Shown here in pieces: positions 8,605 to 18,742 of a DNA stretch of 64,000 bases. The notes below the pieces were generated by a model. The model saw only the letters and a program-made list of their open reading frames with translations. It had not been told where the DNA came from and made no database searches. Made by a program: the position numbers and the translations under genes. This DNA comes from Belliella alkalica (GTDB taxonomy: Bacteria; Bacteroidota; Bacteroidia; Cytophagales; Cyclobacteriaceae): positions 1 through 64,000 of the forward strand of contig NZ_JAKZGO010000002.1 in the NCBI RefSeq assembly GCF_022549785.1, written 5' to 3'. How positions within the stretch are numbered: the first letter of the stretch is position 1; every line of letters begins with the position of its first letter.

Positions 8605-11484
8605 TTAGAAATCCATCAAAAATTCAGTAAGGTTAGTTTCTTGCTCAAGTTCAAGTTTCTTTCTTAACCTGTATCTGCTCACTTCTACACCTCTCACCGA
8701 AATATTCAAGAGTTGTGCGATTTCTTTAGATGTTAAATTCATCTTGAGAAAAGCACAGAGTTTTTGGTCTTTAGTTGTAATGTTTGGAAAAGTATCCCGA
8801 AGTCTTTTTAGGAAATCGCCATTTACTTGATCAAAATGTTGAGTAAAATTATCCCAGTCTTCATCAAGTTTCCCTTCCTGATCAATGAGCCGGTGCAATT
8901 TTTTGAGGAGTCTATTTTTCTCTTGCTCTTCTGAAACCTCAATTATGGAATGAATATCAGATTTGATTTTTTCTAGAATTTCACCTTTATGCAATAGATG
9001 CAGCGTGTTTGAGGCAAGTTCCTTATTTTTGAAATCAAGTTCTGACTGTAACTTTTCCTGTTTCAATCTGTTGAGTTCATTTTGTGCCAACTCTACATTT
9101 TTCTGATTGATTTCTTCCTTTTTTCTATACTGAAACTCAAGATGTTCTTTTTCTTTATGGTACTTTTTTCTAGGTAAAATAATGATAATTGCAATTACAG
9201 AAAAAATCAAAATCGTGTAAATAAAATATGCGAAATTCGATCTGTACCAAGGTGGAGAAATAGTAAATGAATATTGATCTTCAGAAAACTCGTTAGGTTT
9301 ACTTGAAAGTCGCCCTCGAATTTTAAATGTATAATTTCCAGGTTTTAAGTTTGAATATTCTTTGTTTGATTTACTTTGCCATTCCGACCAATTTTGATCA
9401 TATCCTTCCAAAAGCCATGAATATTCCTTTGGATCTTGATTGGAAAATTGGATTACAGCAAATTCGAACTTTATATCATTTTGCTTTGCATCTAACTTGA
9501 CTTCTTTAGGAATGTAATGATCACCTATTTTCTTGTTGTTTGTGGTAGAGTCGTTGAATGCCAGAATTGTGACTGACCTTATCAAAGTGTTTGGTATTGA
9601 ATTGTTTAATTTGTTTTTATTAAAATAAACGAAGCCTTTCTCAGTGCCAAAAGCTGTAATGTTTGAATCCAAAGGGTAAATAAAATCAAAACCAGAAATT
9701 ATCTTACCTCTCAGAAAATTGAGGATTCTTTTTTGATAGATTTTCCCACCTCTGTTTTCAATAGGCTCTAAAACTCCAATTTCATTTTCTTTGACATACC
9801 AGATTTCTCCGGATTTCCCTTCAACAAGTGATGAAAATCTTCCTTTTTTCTCAAAGTATGAGTTTAAGGCCGTGTATTCTTTAAATCTCTTTTCTATTGG
9901 ATCAAATTCAAACAAACCTTTTGCGGTACTGAATAATATTTTGTTTCCAAATGTTAAAATGTAATTGAAATTCTCAGTTATAATTTCAGTTTCTTTACCA
10001 AAATACTGATAATCTAGGTCTTGATAATTATTAGAAAAGGTCAATCTAAAAAAGCCTTTATATGGATGAGCCATCCACAGAGTATTTTTATCTTCTCTGA
10101 CTAAAATCCTGCATGATTCATTGAAGTCAGCATACTGCTTTATGTAGATCCATTTGTCATTTTGTTTTTCAAATAAATGAAGACCATCATAGGATCCTGC
10201 TATTAAAAATGAACCATTTTCTGAAAATTCGACAAAAGTCCAAGCTCCTCTGAATGAAGCAAAATTCTCAGCATAAGTATATTTTGATTGATTTAATATT
10301 TTTGCCCCTTCATGATGACCTAACATAATTTTCCCCTCTACTTCCACGATATCGTATGTTTGACCTTTTGTGTTTTCTATTAATCTATAGGAGTTTTGAG
10401 GATAAATCTCATCTTCATTTAAAGCATAGAGTCCATTCGACGTGGCAAAAAAGAAAATATCACCTTTTTTTAAAATTTTATATCCTCCACCCTCCAATTG
10501 ACCGTCAGGATAGCTAAAGGAATATGGATTATTTACCATAAGGTATTCAATACCTGCATTAGTGCCAGCAAGAAGATTTCCTTTCTTATCAGTGTAAAGA
10601 CTGTAAATATTATTACTTTGAAGCCCTGATTGCTTGTCAATTCTTTGAATTAATTCCCCATTTTCATTGAAAATCAATACTCCTCCTTGATAGGTGGCGA
10701 GCGCAAACTTATTTTCACTTAAGGGTTGAATTGCACTGATTCTATTCTTTTCTAAGAAAATCTCCTGATTTGTCCTGAATTGGGTTAATTTTTTATCGGC
10801 AAACAAATACAAATCTCCTTTTTCAGTTGCTATCAAAATATCATTTTTGAATTTTATGAGACCCATCATTAGGCCACTTTTTTCCGGTATTTGAGCTAAT
10901 AATCTCTCTTCTTTATTATCAAAATGCAATAGACCTCTACCCGTGTCATAAGTAAATATTTGATTATCAATACTTTTTAAATACATGAACCTCCCTGAAG
11001 CTTTCCAAAAGTTTAACTCATTGTTTTCAAGTTTGTAGATATAGTTGGAGGTTCTAAAATATATGGCTCCCTTGTAGTTGGTTAAATTCCAAATTTCTGA
11101 TATATCAGGATCTATATTTATCAATTTTTCGACCAGGGAGGTGTAAATTAATTCCCCTGATTCATCAGCTTTGTAATATCCAAATTCGCGTTGTGCACCT
11201 ACCCAAATTTTTTCATCTTGATCTACACAAGCAGTTCTGACAATTGTTTTATTTGGCATAGGGAAAACGCTCCAATTTTCACCATCATATTCTAGCAATC
11301 CACCACTATTGGCTACATACATAAGCCCAGATGAACTTTCTGTAAAATCCCAATTTTGTATACCTCCATTATAATCGCTTTTTGAGTACAGTTCAGTGAA
11401 TGGCAAACCTTGACCCTTCAATTGAAGAGTTAAAAAAACTAAAAGTGTTGTAGTAAATAGAAAGTGAATTTTGAATTTGAGCAT
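8605..11484 (-). CDS. Membrane-bound propeller / Y_Y_Y / LuxR-type transcriptional regulator
   Basis: This 959-residue protein has a signal peptide (residues 1-24). A long series of beta-propeller repeats follows (many I/L-x-A/G-T-x-x-G-L-x-x-L/Y-type blades). Next come a Y_Y_Y domain (about 680-745, EYSWLLEGYDQNW), one transmembrane helix (about 750-770) and a coiled coil with many K/E/Q (775-860). It ends in a LuxR-type helix-turn-helix (about 900-945, LTSKEIAQLLNISVRGVEVS). There is no histidine kinase or receiver domain, so it is a one-piece regulator that senses ligand in the periplasm and binds DNA from the membrane. It is divergent from the susC at 11.8 kb and most likely activates that locus; this is the usual arrangement for such sensors. 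Confidence 0.88.
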   Translation of the reverse strand: MLKFKIHFLFTTTLLVFLTLQLKGQGLPFTELYSKSDYNGGIQNWDFTESSSGLMYVANSGGLLEYDGENWSVFPMPNKTIVRTACVDQDEKIWVGAQREFGYYKADESGELIYTSLVEKLINIDPDISEIWNLTNYKGAIYFRTSNYIYKLENNELNFWKASGRFMYLKSIDNQIFTYDTGRGLLHFDNKEERLLAQIPEKSGLMMGLIKFKNDILIATEKGDLYLFADKKLTQFRTNQEIFLEKNRISAIQPLSENKFALATYQGGVLIFNENGELIQRIDKQSGLQSNNIYSLYTDKKGNLLAGTNAGIEYLMVNNPYSFSYPDGQLEGGGYKILKKGDIFFFATSNGLYALNEDEIYPQNSYRLIENTKGQTYDIVEVEGKIMLGHHEGAKILNQSKYTYAENFASFRGAWTFVEFSENGSFLIAGSYDGLHLFEKQNDKWIYIKQYADFNESCRILVREDKNTLWMAHPYKGFFRLTFSNNYQDLDYQYFGKETEIITENFNYILTFGNKILFSTAKGLFEFDPIEKRFKEYTALNSYFEKKGRFSSLVEGKSGEIWYVKENEIGVLEPIENRGGKIYQKRILNFLRGKIISGFDFIYPLDSNITAFGTEKGFVYFNKNKLNNSIPNTLIRSVTILAFNDSTTNNKKIGDHYIPKEVKLDAKQNDIKFEFAVIQFSNQDPKEYSWLLEGYDQNWSEWQSKSNKEYSNLKPGNYTFKIRGRLSSKPNEFSEDQYSFTISPPWYRSNFAYFIYTILIFSVIAIIIILPRKKYHKEKEHLEFQYRKKEEINQKNVELAQNELNRLKQEKLQSELDFKNKELASNTLHLLHKGEILEKIKSDIHSIIEVSEEQEKNRLLKKLHRLIDQEGKLDEDWDNFTQHFDQVNGDFLKRLRDTFPNITTKDQKLCAFLKMNLTSKEIAQLLNISVRGVEVSRYRLRKKLELEQETNLTEFLMDF

Positions 11485-11821
11485 CTTTTTCTATTGGTAT
11501 AATAGTAAGATTGGTTGATATATATTTTTGTCTTTAAGAATTCAGATACATATTTTGATCTGATTTTCAGCATCAAGTAAATATATAATTCTTCATTGAT
11601 CTAAAAAAGCCAATATTAGATTAGAGGGGTATTTAACTTGGGTGTGAGGTGATGTGTAAGTACTTATTAATTTTTGTAGTAGTAATGAAGTAGTGATCTT
11701 AAAATACTTCAACCATGTATAATTGATGTTTGGGTGCATTTTTTTGAAATGGAGTAAAGTACAAATAGGTTTGTGAATCTTCGAATTGTAATAATTGCTG
11801 CAATAGTAATCTAATGGAAAA
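11485..11821. other. Divergent promoter region between sensor and susC
   Basis: These 337 A/T-rich bases separate the minus-strand sensor from the plus-strand susC. They must hold both promoters, and probably the sensor's binding site. I see no clear palindrome or repeat that I would name as the operator. Confidence 0.5.
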
Positions 11822-11878
11822 ATGAAGCTGTTGTCAATGATGTTAAAAAGAGGAGATTTAACCTTAAACCCTACAAAA

Positions 11879-14800
11879 ATGAAAAACGATTTACCCAAAA
11901 TTGATTACAGGAATATTTATCGAATATTTCTTGAAAATTATGTTTTAAGACTACTGTTGATTGTAATATTAACGTTATCTACCGCAACCATTTCCTTGTC
12001 TCAAAATAGGGAGATAAAAGGCATTGTATATGACGCAGACAAACAACCTGTGCCAGGGGTCAATATACTAGTAAGCGGAACTACAATTGGAACAAGTTCT
12101 GATATTGATGGAGCATTTGTTCTGAATGTGCCATCGGGTTCTGACGAACTACAATTCAGTTTTATTGGATTTATCGACCAAAAAGTAAATATAGGTAACA
12201 GAAGTTTTTTGGAAATCAGCCTCAAAGAGGATATCTCTGATTTAGAGCAAGTGATTGTAGTAGGATACGGTGTACAAAAGAAAAGCGATATCACAGGTTC
12301 AGTTGCATCAGCAGATACTGAGGAAATGCTCAAGTTTACCACCAATGACATCAATAGAATGCTTGTTGGGAGAGTTGCCGGTGTAGAAGTCAATGCAGCT
12401 ACTGGAAGACCTGGAGAAATTTCTTCGATTAGGATTAGAGGTACAAGGTCCTTATCCGCAGGAAACGATCCACTCTATATTGTCGATGGTGTTCCTTTAG
12501 ACAATATTGCGTCATTGAACCCTTCTGATATAGAATCTTTGGAGGTGCTTAAAGACGCATCCTCAACTGCTATTTATGGAGCAAGAGCAGCAAATGGCGT
12601 AGTACTAGTCACAACGAAAAGAGGGAAAGAGGGAGTCACTGATGTAAGGTTCTCAACACGACAGAATGTTCAGCAGTTGAAAAGAAATTTTGACTTTTAT
12701 TCTCCAAATGGATATATAGATCTACAAAGAGAAGTTTTAAGAAACCCTGACGGTACTTACCCTCCAAATTCAGTTGTCTTTCAACCTTGGGAAATTGCCA
12801 GTCTTGAAAATCAAAGTTTTACCGACTGGGAAAACCTTACTATTTCGGATGCTTTGTTGAGTCGATATGATCTTTCTGTTTCTGCAGGAACGGATAGGGC
12901 CAAGGCTATGGTAAGTTTAGGTTATTATACGCAAGATGGGATGATACCAAACTCAGGTTTTGAACAATATAACCTTAGAATAAACACCGATTATAAAATT
13001 TCAAAAACGCTTTCTGTTGGAAGTAATATTTCATATTCATTTTCTGAAAATGACAGGGAAGAAGAATTTATATCTGGGTACTTAGGTTTGTCACCTCTAA
13101 ATAGCCCATTTGATAGTGAGGGTAATCTGCAACCTACAGCAGGTGATGGAAATGCATCTAACCCCCTATGGAACAACAGAGAGTATTACAATACCGAAAA
13201 AATCCACAACTATCTTTTCAATGTTTTTTCTGATTTGAAAATCTTACCAAATTTGAATTATAGGTTGAATCTTAGTGCTAACGGTAGGTTTTCAAGTTCT
13301 GAAGTATATAGATCATCATTACATCAGTTAGGATCCAACACCAATGGTACAGGCAGCTTGGGTAGAAGTCAAACTATGGATCTTCTCATGGAGAACATCC
13401 TCAATTACAAGATGGATTTTGGCAAACTTGGTACTCTCGATGCAACATTTGTACAGGCAGCAAATAAAATCAGAGGTGAATTTTTATCTGTAGGAGCGAC
13501 ACAATTCCCAACTGATGCATTTGGAGCAGCTGGTATATCTGGTGCTTTGGAGCCAGGCCCTCCGGGTTATTCTGTGACAGAAAGGAGGATCTTATCCTAC
13601 ATGGGTAGGTTAAATTATTCATTGCAAGACAAATACCTCTTATCCTTGACCATGAGGGCGGACGGTGCCTCTGTGTTTGGTGCCAATAACAAATGGGCTT
13701 ATCTACCATCTGTTGCGGCAGGTTGGTTGGTGCATAGGGAAAATTTCATGAATGGCATTGATTGGATTCCCTATCTGAAATTGAGGGGTAGCTATGGACA
13801 GGTAGGAAATCAGGGAGTATCTCCATATAGAACACTTGGTGTAGCAAATGAATATTTTTATAAGTTCGGTTTAGGTGCTCCAAGTTATTCTGCTTTACCT
13901 TCTTCTGAGCTTTTCAACCCAAACCTTAAGTGGGAGGTTTCTGAGTCCTTCAACTTTGGTGTTGATTTAGGTTTGTTGGACAATAGGTTAGAGATTAATG
14001 CGGAATTTTACAATACAAACACAAGAGATCTTATTGTAAGAAGAACAATTGACTCTTCTTTAGGATATTCAAGCATGTTTGATAATTTGGGTCAGGTAAG
14101 AAATAGAGGGATTGAACTTACTTTTAATTATGCTTTAATCAGGGATAGGGAATTCAATTGGAACATCAGTGCAATGTTTACCCGAAATGTGAACCAAATC
14201 ATAAGCATTTCTGGGGAACTGGATGAAGACGGGAAGCCAATAGATGATTTGGTAAATAGATGGTTTATAGGAAGATCTATCAATAATTATTTTGATTATG
14301 TATTTGATGGGATTTGGCAGAATCAGGAGCAAATAAGCAATGGCCACATGCCAAGTTCACAGCCAGGTGATGTGAGGGTTTTGGATATCAACAATGATGG
14401 CGAGATTACAGGAGATGATAGACAAGTATATGATAGAGACCCTAGGTTTATAGCCTCCTTTACTTCACAAATGGAGTATAAGGGTTTTGATTTTAGCTTT
14501 GATTTCTTTTGGCGAAGTGGTGGAGTTAGGGCTAACTCACTGTATGGGGCAGGTTTAGGTTCCGTCGGGTCAAATGCCATGGATGTTGGATATTGGACAC
14601 CTGAAAACCCGTCGAATGCACTGCCAAGGCCTAGACCTAACTTCATACCATTTACTTCAACTTTCCAGTATCAAGATGCGTCGTTTTTTAGATTGAGGAA
14701 TATCACTTTAGGTTATACCATTCCAGCCAATATTAGTCAGAAAGTTAACATTAGGAATGTTAGAGTCTATACTGCTTTGATGAATTTTTGGACTGTGACC

Positions 14801-14887
14801 GACTTTCTTTCTTATGGTCCAGAGCATGCTCCTGGAGCATATCCTGAGCCTAGAAATATTGAATTTGGCTTGAATATTAATTTCTAA
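11879..14887 (+). CDS. SusC/RagA family TonB-linked outer-membrane protein (first pair)
   Basis: The product has 1002 residues from the ATG at 11879; an in-frame ATG at 11822 would add 19 residues before an already long signal region, so the later start is preferred. Visible parts are the signal peptide (ending ATISLSQ), the carboxypeptidase-like domain (REIKGIVYDADKQPVPGVNI), the plug with the SusC signature (VIVVGYGVQKKSDITGSV, then DPLYIVDGVPLDN and DVRVLDINNDGEITGDD) and a barrel ending in FGLNINF. With the SusD 17 bases downstream it forms the outer-membrane glycan importer of this locus. The GH31 and GH16 enzymes downstream point to a glucan-like substrate, but this is inferred. Confidence 0.93.
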   Translation: MKNDLPKIDYRNIYRIFLENYVLRLLLIVILTLSTATISLSQNREIKGIVYDADKQPVPGVNILVSGTTIGTSSDIDGAFVLNVPSGSDELQFSFIGFIDQKVNIGNRSFLEISLKEDISDLEQVIVVGYGVQKKSDITGSVASADTEEMLKFTTNDINRMLVGRVAGVEVNAATGRPGEISSIRIRGTRSLSAGNDPLYIVDGVPLDNIASLNPSDIESLEVLKDASSTAIYGARAANGVVLVTTKRGKEGVTDVRFSTRQNVQQLKRNFDFYSPNGYIDLQREVLRNPDGTYPPNSVVFQPWEIASLENQSFTDWENLTISDALLSRYDLSVSAGTDRAKAMVSLGYYTQDGMIPNSGFEQYNLRINTDYKISKTLSVGSNISYSFSENDREEEFISGYLGLSPLNSPFDSEGNLQPTAGDGNASNPLWNNREYYNTEKIHNYLFNVFSDLKILPNLNYRLNLSANGRFSSSEVYRSSLHQLGSNTNGTGSLGRSQTMDLLMENILNYKMDFGKLGTLDATFVQAANKIRGEFLSVGATQFPTDAFGAAGISGALEPGPPGYSVTERRILSYMGRLNYSLQDKYLLSLTMRADGASVFGANNKWAYLPSVAAGWLVHRENFMNGIDWIPYLKLRGSYGQVGNQGVSPYRTLGVANEYFYKFGLGAPSYSALPSSELFNPNLKWEVSESFNFGVDLGLLDNRLEINAEFYNTNTRDLIVRRTIDSSLGYSSMFDNLGQVRNRGIELTFNYALIRDREFNWNISAMFTRNVNQIISISGELDEDGKPIDDLVNRWFIGRSINNYFDYVFDGIWQNQEQISNGHMPSSQPGDVRVLDINNDGEITGDDRQVYDRDPRFIASFTSQMEYKGFDFSFDFFWRSGGVRANSLYGAGLGSVGSNAMDVGYWTPENPSNALPRPRPNFIPFTSTFQYQDASFFRLRNITLGYTIPANISQKVNIRNVRVYTALMNFWTVTDFLSYGPEHAPGAYPEPRNIEFGLNINF

Positions 14888-14904
14888 CCCAAAACACCGA
14901 AACG

Positions 14905-16494
14905 ATGAAACTATATAAATCGATAATAATATTAATTCTGGCAATTTTAGTTTTGCCAAGCTGTGCCGATTTTCTGGATGAAAGAAATGAAACCAGAATA
15001 ACTGTGAATGAAATTTACACTACAAATGAAGGGATATCCAATGCCTCTGTGGGTTTGTATTATCTACATAGGAGAATTTTGAGATTTGGGGGCAATAATG
15101 ATTCTGAGATGTTTGCAGGCTTGATCAGGGGGACTGATATCGAAGTCAGCAGAATTGGTCCATTGGGTTCTCCTGCTTTTGGTTTTTATAGACCTGAAGA
15201 ACTCAACAGATATAGGTACCTTCAAACTTATTGGAATCTGTACTATGAAATCATAGGAAAGGCAAACGAAATTGTTTTTTATGGAGAACAATTAGAAGAT
15301 AGAAATTTTGCTGCTGATCGTGCAATAGGGGAAGCAAGCTATTTTAGAGCACTCTCTTTACTTTTTTTATACGAAAGGTTCAATAATATTTACTTAAACA
15401 TTGTACCGACAACCCCTGAAAACTTTAATGATGAAAGAGTATATACAGCGGCTTCAAAGGAGGAAGTATTTGCTCAGATTTATCAAGATTTGGATAAAGC
15501 AATAGAACTGCTACCTGTAGATGATATGGGTCAGCCTGGAAGAATAACAAGGGGAGCAGCAAGGCATGTAAAGATGCTTTCTGCCATGTGGATGAATAAT
15601 TGGCAGGAAGCTATTTTGCAAGGAGAAGCAATTGCTGAAAGTGGACAGTATAACTTGGTTCCTTTGAATCAATTGTTTTCTAGTGTGAAATATATAAATC
15701 ATCCAGAAGCAATTGCCACATGGCAGTATTTCGAAGATTTAGGAGGCTCTGATTTTCAGGGACAGTTTGGTTATGCAGGACACAGGGCAAAAGCCTTATT
15801 CGTACCAGAATATCACAGGGTAAACAATGGCCAGAGAGTAGCAGTAAATGGAGGTCACGGTAGAGCTTGGTTGTTCCCTAATCCTTACTTACTAAGTCTA
15901 TATAACCAAGATACAGATCAAAGATATTTTGAGTTTTATCGTCATGCTTATGTATTTACCAATGAAACTGCCGCCGCATCTAGGGGACTTCAAGTTGGCG
16001 ATACCATTCCTCCAACAGGAAATATTCAGGCAGATTTTCAAAATATTCATGTTGGTCTTAGAAAATTCGAAGATGTAGAAAGCTTTACAGTCAATGATAG
16101 TAAAGGTTTTGGTGACGTGATGCAATACAGGTATGCACAAACTTGTATTTCTTTAGCGGAGGCTTATTTAATGAGTGGAAACCAAGCAAAGGCTCTGGAA
16201 TGGTATAATAAAACATGGGAAAGAGCAGGGAATGAGCCCCGTACAGAGGCATTGTCTATGTCCGATATTTTGGATGAGCACGCACGTGAACTAGCACTTG
16301 AGGGACATAGATGGGCATTTTTGAAAAGGACTGGAACTATGGTAGATCAAATAAGAAACTACGCTGGTGAAGAAGGCTACAACATCGAAGCAAGAACTAA
16401 CTTTCAACCTTTCAATGTCAATTGGCCCATTCCTCAAGGTCAATTGGATATTTTCGGAACAAGTTTTCCTCAAAATGATGGTTTTCCAAGGTAG
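14905..16494 (+). CDS. SusD/RagB family glycan-binding lipoprotein (first pair)
   Basis: This 529-residue protein starts with a lipoprotein signal peptide and lipobox (VLPSC, cysteine at about residue 19). It continues with the helical TPR-like fold of SusD (GEASYFRALSLLFLYERF, and near the end the family motif HARELALEGHRWAFLKRTG). It caps the SusC channel on the outer surface and captures the glycan. The gene lies 17 bases after susC, so the two are one transcription unit. The spacing and length are normal. Ligand unknown. Confidence 0.92.
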   Translation: MKLYKSIIILILAILVLPSCADFLDERNETRITVNEIYTTNEGISNASVGLYYLHRRILRFGGNNDSEMFAGLIRGTDIEVSRIGPLGSPAFGFYRPEELNRYRYLQTYWNLYYEIIGKANEIVFYGEQLEDRNFAADRAIGEASYFRALSLLFLYERFNNIYLNIVPTTPENFNDERVYTAASKEEVFAQIYQDLDKAIELLPVDDMGQPGRITRGAARHVKMLSAMWMNNWQEAILQGEAIAESGQYNLVPLNQLFSSVKYINHPEAIATWQYFEDLGGSDFQGQFGYAGHRAKALFVPEYHRVNNGQRVAVNGGHGRAWLFPNPYLLSLYNQDTDQRYFEFYRHAYVFTNETAAASRGLQVGDTIPPTGNIQADFQNIHVGLRKFEDVESFTVNDSKGFGDVMQYRYAQTCISLAEAYLMSGNQAKALEWYNKTWERAGNEPRTEALSMSDILDEHARELALEGHRWAFLKRTGTMVDQIRNYAGEEGYNIEARTNFQPFNVNWPIPQGQLDIFGTSFPQNDGFPR

Positions 16495-16508
16495 ATGAAA
16501 TAAAGAAC

Positions 16509-16536
16509 TGACAGGAAGAAAACGCTCTTCCTGTCA
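16509..16536 (+). terminator. Attenuator-type hairpin between susD and GH31
   Basis: Perfect 11-base arms TGACAGGAAGA (16509-16519) and TCTTCCTGTCA (16526-16536) with a 6-base loop, followed by only AAATTTT. The poor T-run suggests partial termination that lowers enzyme expression relative to SusCD. That effect is inferred from structure only. Confidence 0.6.
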
Positions 16537-16571
16537 AAATTTTAACCCAGAAGTACTATAAATAAACGTAA

Positions 16572-18377
16572 TTGATGAAAATTCCATTTAAGATTAAAGT
16601 AGTGTTGCTTTTGATTTTTGTTGTAGCAGCATGTAGCAAAAAAGAAAATACAGATTTTGAAAATCACAAGCATGAAGTTCCGAATACCACTGATGAAGAT
16701 GTAATTCTTCCACCAGCTTGGGCATTTGGGATATTGTATGGTTCGTATACAAATCAAGATCAAAGTATTGAATTAATAAATGAAATTATTGATCATGATT
16801 ATCCAATTGATGCATTCTGGATAGATTCTTGGATTTGGGATTGGGAGAATCAAGGAAAAGGACCTAAGAAGTATATGGATTTCATAGCTGATACTGTATC
16901 ATATTACGATATGGAGGAAATGTGGTCATTTATGGAAAGAAAAAATATCAAAGCAGGAATGTGGATGTGGGATGCCATTCAGATTACAGGTAATGAAGAG
17001 GCTTACGAAGATTTCAAATCTCGAGATTTTTTCAAAGAAGAAGTAATTCATAGGAGCAGTTGGCACAATGGGAGTAGAACTACCATAATGGATGACCAAA
17101 GCAATCAAGTAAAAGGCACTATGATGGGAAATATTGACTTTGAAAACCCTGAGGCAGTAAAGTATTTTAAGCAAAGAGTTAAACATTTCTTTGACAAAGG
17201 GGTGGATTTTGTCAAGCTTGACAAAACAGACAATATTCATGTAGTAAAAGCCATGTTCGAACTATCTCAGGAACTTGGAAAGGAAACTGAAGGGAGAGGT
17301 TTCGTATTCTCACATAGTGGAGGTGTAGAATCCAATGAATATAAAAAATACCCTGCTAAATGGACCGATGACACACGTTCTGATTGGACTGTCGAAAACC
17401 CCCAAAGGTCATTTTCTTCTTGGATACCGAAAGTAGCTCTCAAAGAAAATCTAGAAATGTATACTGATACCTCAAAACATTTTCACGAAATACCATTTTT
17501 AGCAAATGATATGGGAGGTTTTGCAATAAATGTAGAAAAGTATGTAGATGAAGAATTGTATATAAGATGGTCTCAAATGGCGAATTGGTTGCCAATAACG
17601 ACCCCTTTTTCACAACCTGAAAATCAAACAGGAAACATTGCATTTAAAGTTTCGGATAAGGCAGATCAAATTTTCAGAAATTATGCCCAACATAAAATGG
17701 AGCTTTTTCCGTTTTTGTACTCTTATGCTCACCTTTCAAGATGGGAAGGGGTAAATGCTGTCAGATCTATTAATGGAAAGCTTCATGAATTTATGCTGGG
17801 TGAAGAATTTTTTGTAGCACCTGTCATCGAGCCTGGCGTAGTCCAAAGAAAAATTGATTTGCCAAAAGGTAATTGGATAAATTATTGGACTGGTGAAGCT
17901 GTAAATGGTGGAAAATCAATAACTGTCGAGACAAATCTTGAACACATCCCCGTTTTTGTAAGGCAAGGATCAATAGTTCCTCTGAGAAATTATGCTCGTT
18001 CTATTGAGTTAGGGTCAAATGACACACTTCAATTAAAAGTATATTTAGGAGAATCTAGATCATTTACTCTTTATGAAGACGATGGAATTTCAAATGATTA
18101 TCTGGAAGGGATATATCTCAAAACAAAATTTGAATTGACCGACTCTGAAAACGAAGCCATACTAAACATAAACCCTGCAAAGGGAAATTATAAAGGTCTG
18201 AAGAAAAAGAGAGTATACAATTTGTCGATTCATAGTAATAGGCCCATTAATTCTATTAAAATAGGGGATAAGTCATATCAAGTAAAAAGTATCGAAGGTT
18301 CTATCTACCAAGTAGATAATATTGAAAGCAACAAGTTTGATGGTTTGAAGATTTCAATAAATAAGATCAAGGGTTAA
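16572..18377 (+). CDS. Glycoside hydrolase family 31 lipoprotein
   Basis: This 601-residue protein has a lipoprotein signal (VVAACSKKEN, cysteine near residue 18). A GH31 barrel follows (DAFWIDSWIWDW; GVDFVKLDKTDN with the likely nucleophile Asp in K-L-D; AKWTDDTRSDW with the likely acid/base Asp; LANDMGGF). The C-terminal beta domain is of GH31 type (RSFTLYEDDGISNDY). It lacks the long N-terminal galactose-mutarotase-like domain of many GH31 enzymes, so it is a short form. The family contains alpha-glucosidases, alpha-xylosidases and related enzymes; the specificity cannot be read here. It lies 77 bases after susD, behind an attenuator hairpin. Confidence 0.85.
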   Translation: MMKIPFKIKVVLLLIFVVAACSKKENTDFENHKHEVPNTTDEDVILPPAWAFGILYGSYTNQDQSIELINEIIDHDYPIDAFWIDSWIWDWENQGKGPKKYMDFIADTVSYYDMEEMWSFMERKNIKAGMWMWDAIQITGNEEAYEDFKSRDFFKEEVIHRSSWHNGSRTTIMDDQSNQVKGTMMGNIDFENPEAVKYFKQRVKHFFDKGVDFVKLDKTDNIHVVKAMFELSQELGKETEGRGFVFSHSGGVESNEYKKYPAKWTDDTRSDWTVENPQRSFSSWIPKVALKENLEMYTDTSKHFHEIPFLANDMGGFAINVEKYVDEELYIRWSQMANWLPITTPFSQPENQTGNIAFKVSDKADQIFRNYAQHKMELFPFLYSYAHLSRWEGVNAVRSINGKLHEFMLGEEFFVAPVIEPGVVQRKIDLPKGNWINYWTGEAVNGGKSITVETNLEHIPVFVRQGSIVPLRNYARSIELGSNDTLQLKVYLGESRSFTLYEDDGISNDYLEGIYLKTKFELTDSENEAILNINPAKGNYKGLKKKRVYNLSIHSNRPINSIKIGDKSYQVKSIEGSIYQVDNIESNKFDGLKISINKIKG

Positions 18378-18387
18378 TTGTAATTGG

Positions 18388-18417
18388 GGAAAACTGAGTA
18401 GCGTTATTCAGTTTTCC
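18388..18417 (+). terminator. Terminator after GH31
   Basis: Arms GGAAAACTGA (18388-18397) and TCAGTTTTCC (18408-18417), loop of 10 bases, then TTTAGTTTTT. It closes the susC-susD-GH31 unit and implies that the next gene has its own promoter. Confidence 0.75.
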
Positions 18418-18742
18418 TTTAGTTTTTACTATTCTTGCTTTAATTTCTAACCAATCAGCCAAACAATTAAATTATTATCATATTGCATCAAAAAATTGGC
18501 TAAGGAAAGTCCTGTTTTTTTTCTTAAACGAGTATTTATTCACTTTAGCATTAGGCTAGAGTAGCTTTGCAAGTAAGGATTCGACACTTCTTAGGTGTAA
18601 ATCAATATAGAGAGATAAAAAATAGTCATAAGCTGTATTGTAGTCATAAGTATATCTAATCGTTTGCTCAAAATACTACCATTTGACTTCAATTACGAAA
18701 GCATACAAACATATTATGTTAATGTTGATACCAAAAAACACA
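18418..18742. other. Gene-free region before the GDPD-GH16 gene
   Basis: This stretch has no supportable reading frame and no clear palindrome. Because a terminator precedes it, the promoter of the GDPD-GH16 gene should lie here. An in-frame ATG at 18683 exists but gives a poor leader compared with the ATG at 18743. Confidence 0.5.

Noticed and set aside
11593-11898. Minus-strand frame across the susC promoter region
   Set aside because: It overlaps the start of susC and encodes a low-complexity, unrecognisable peptide.
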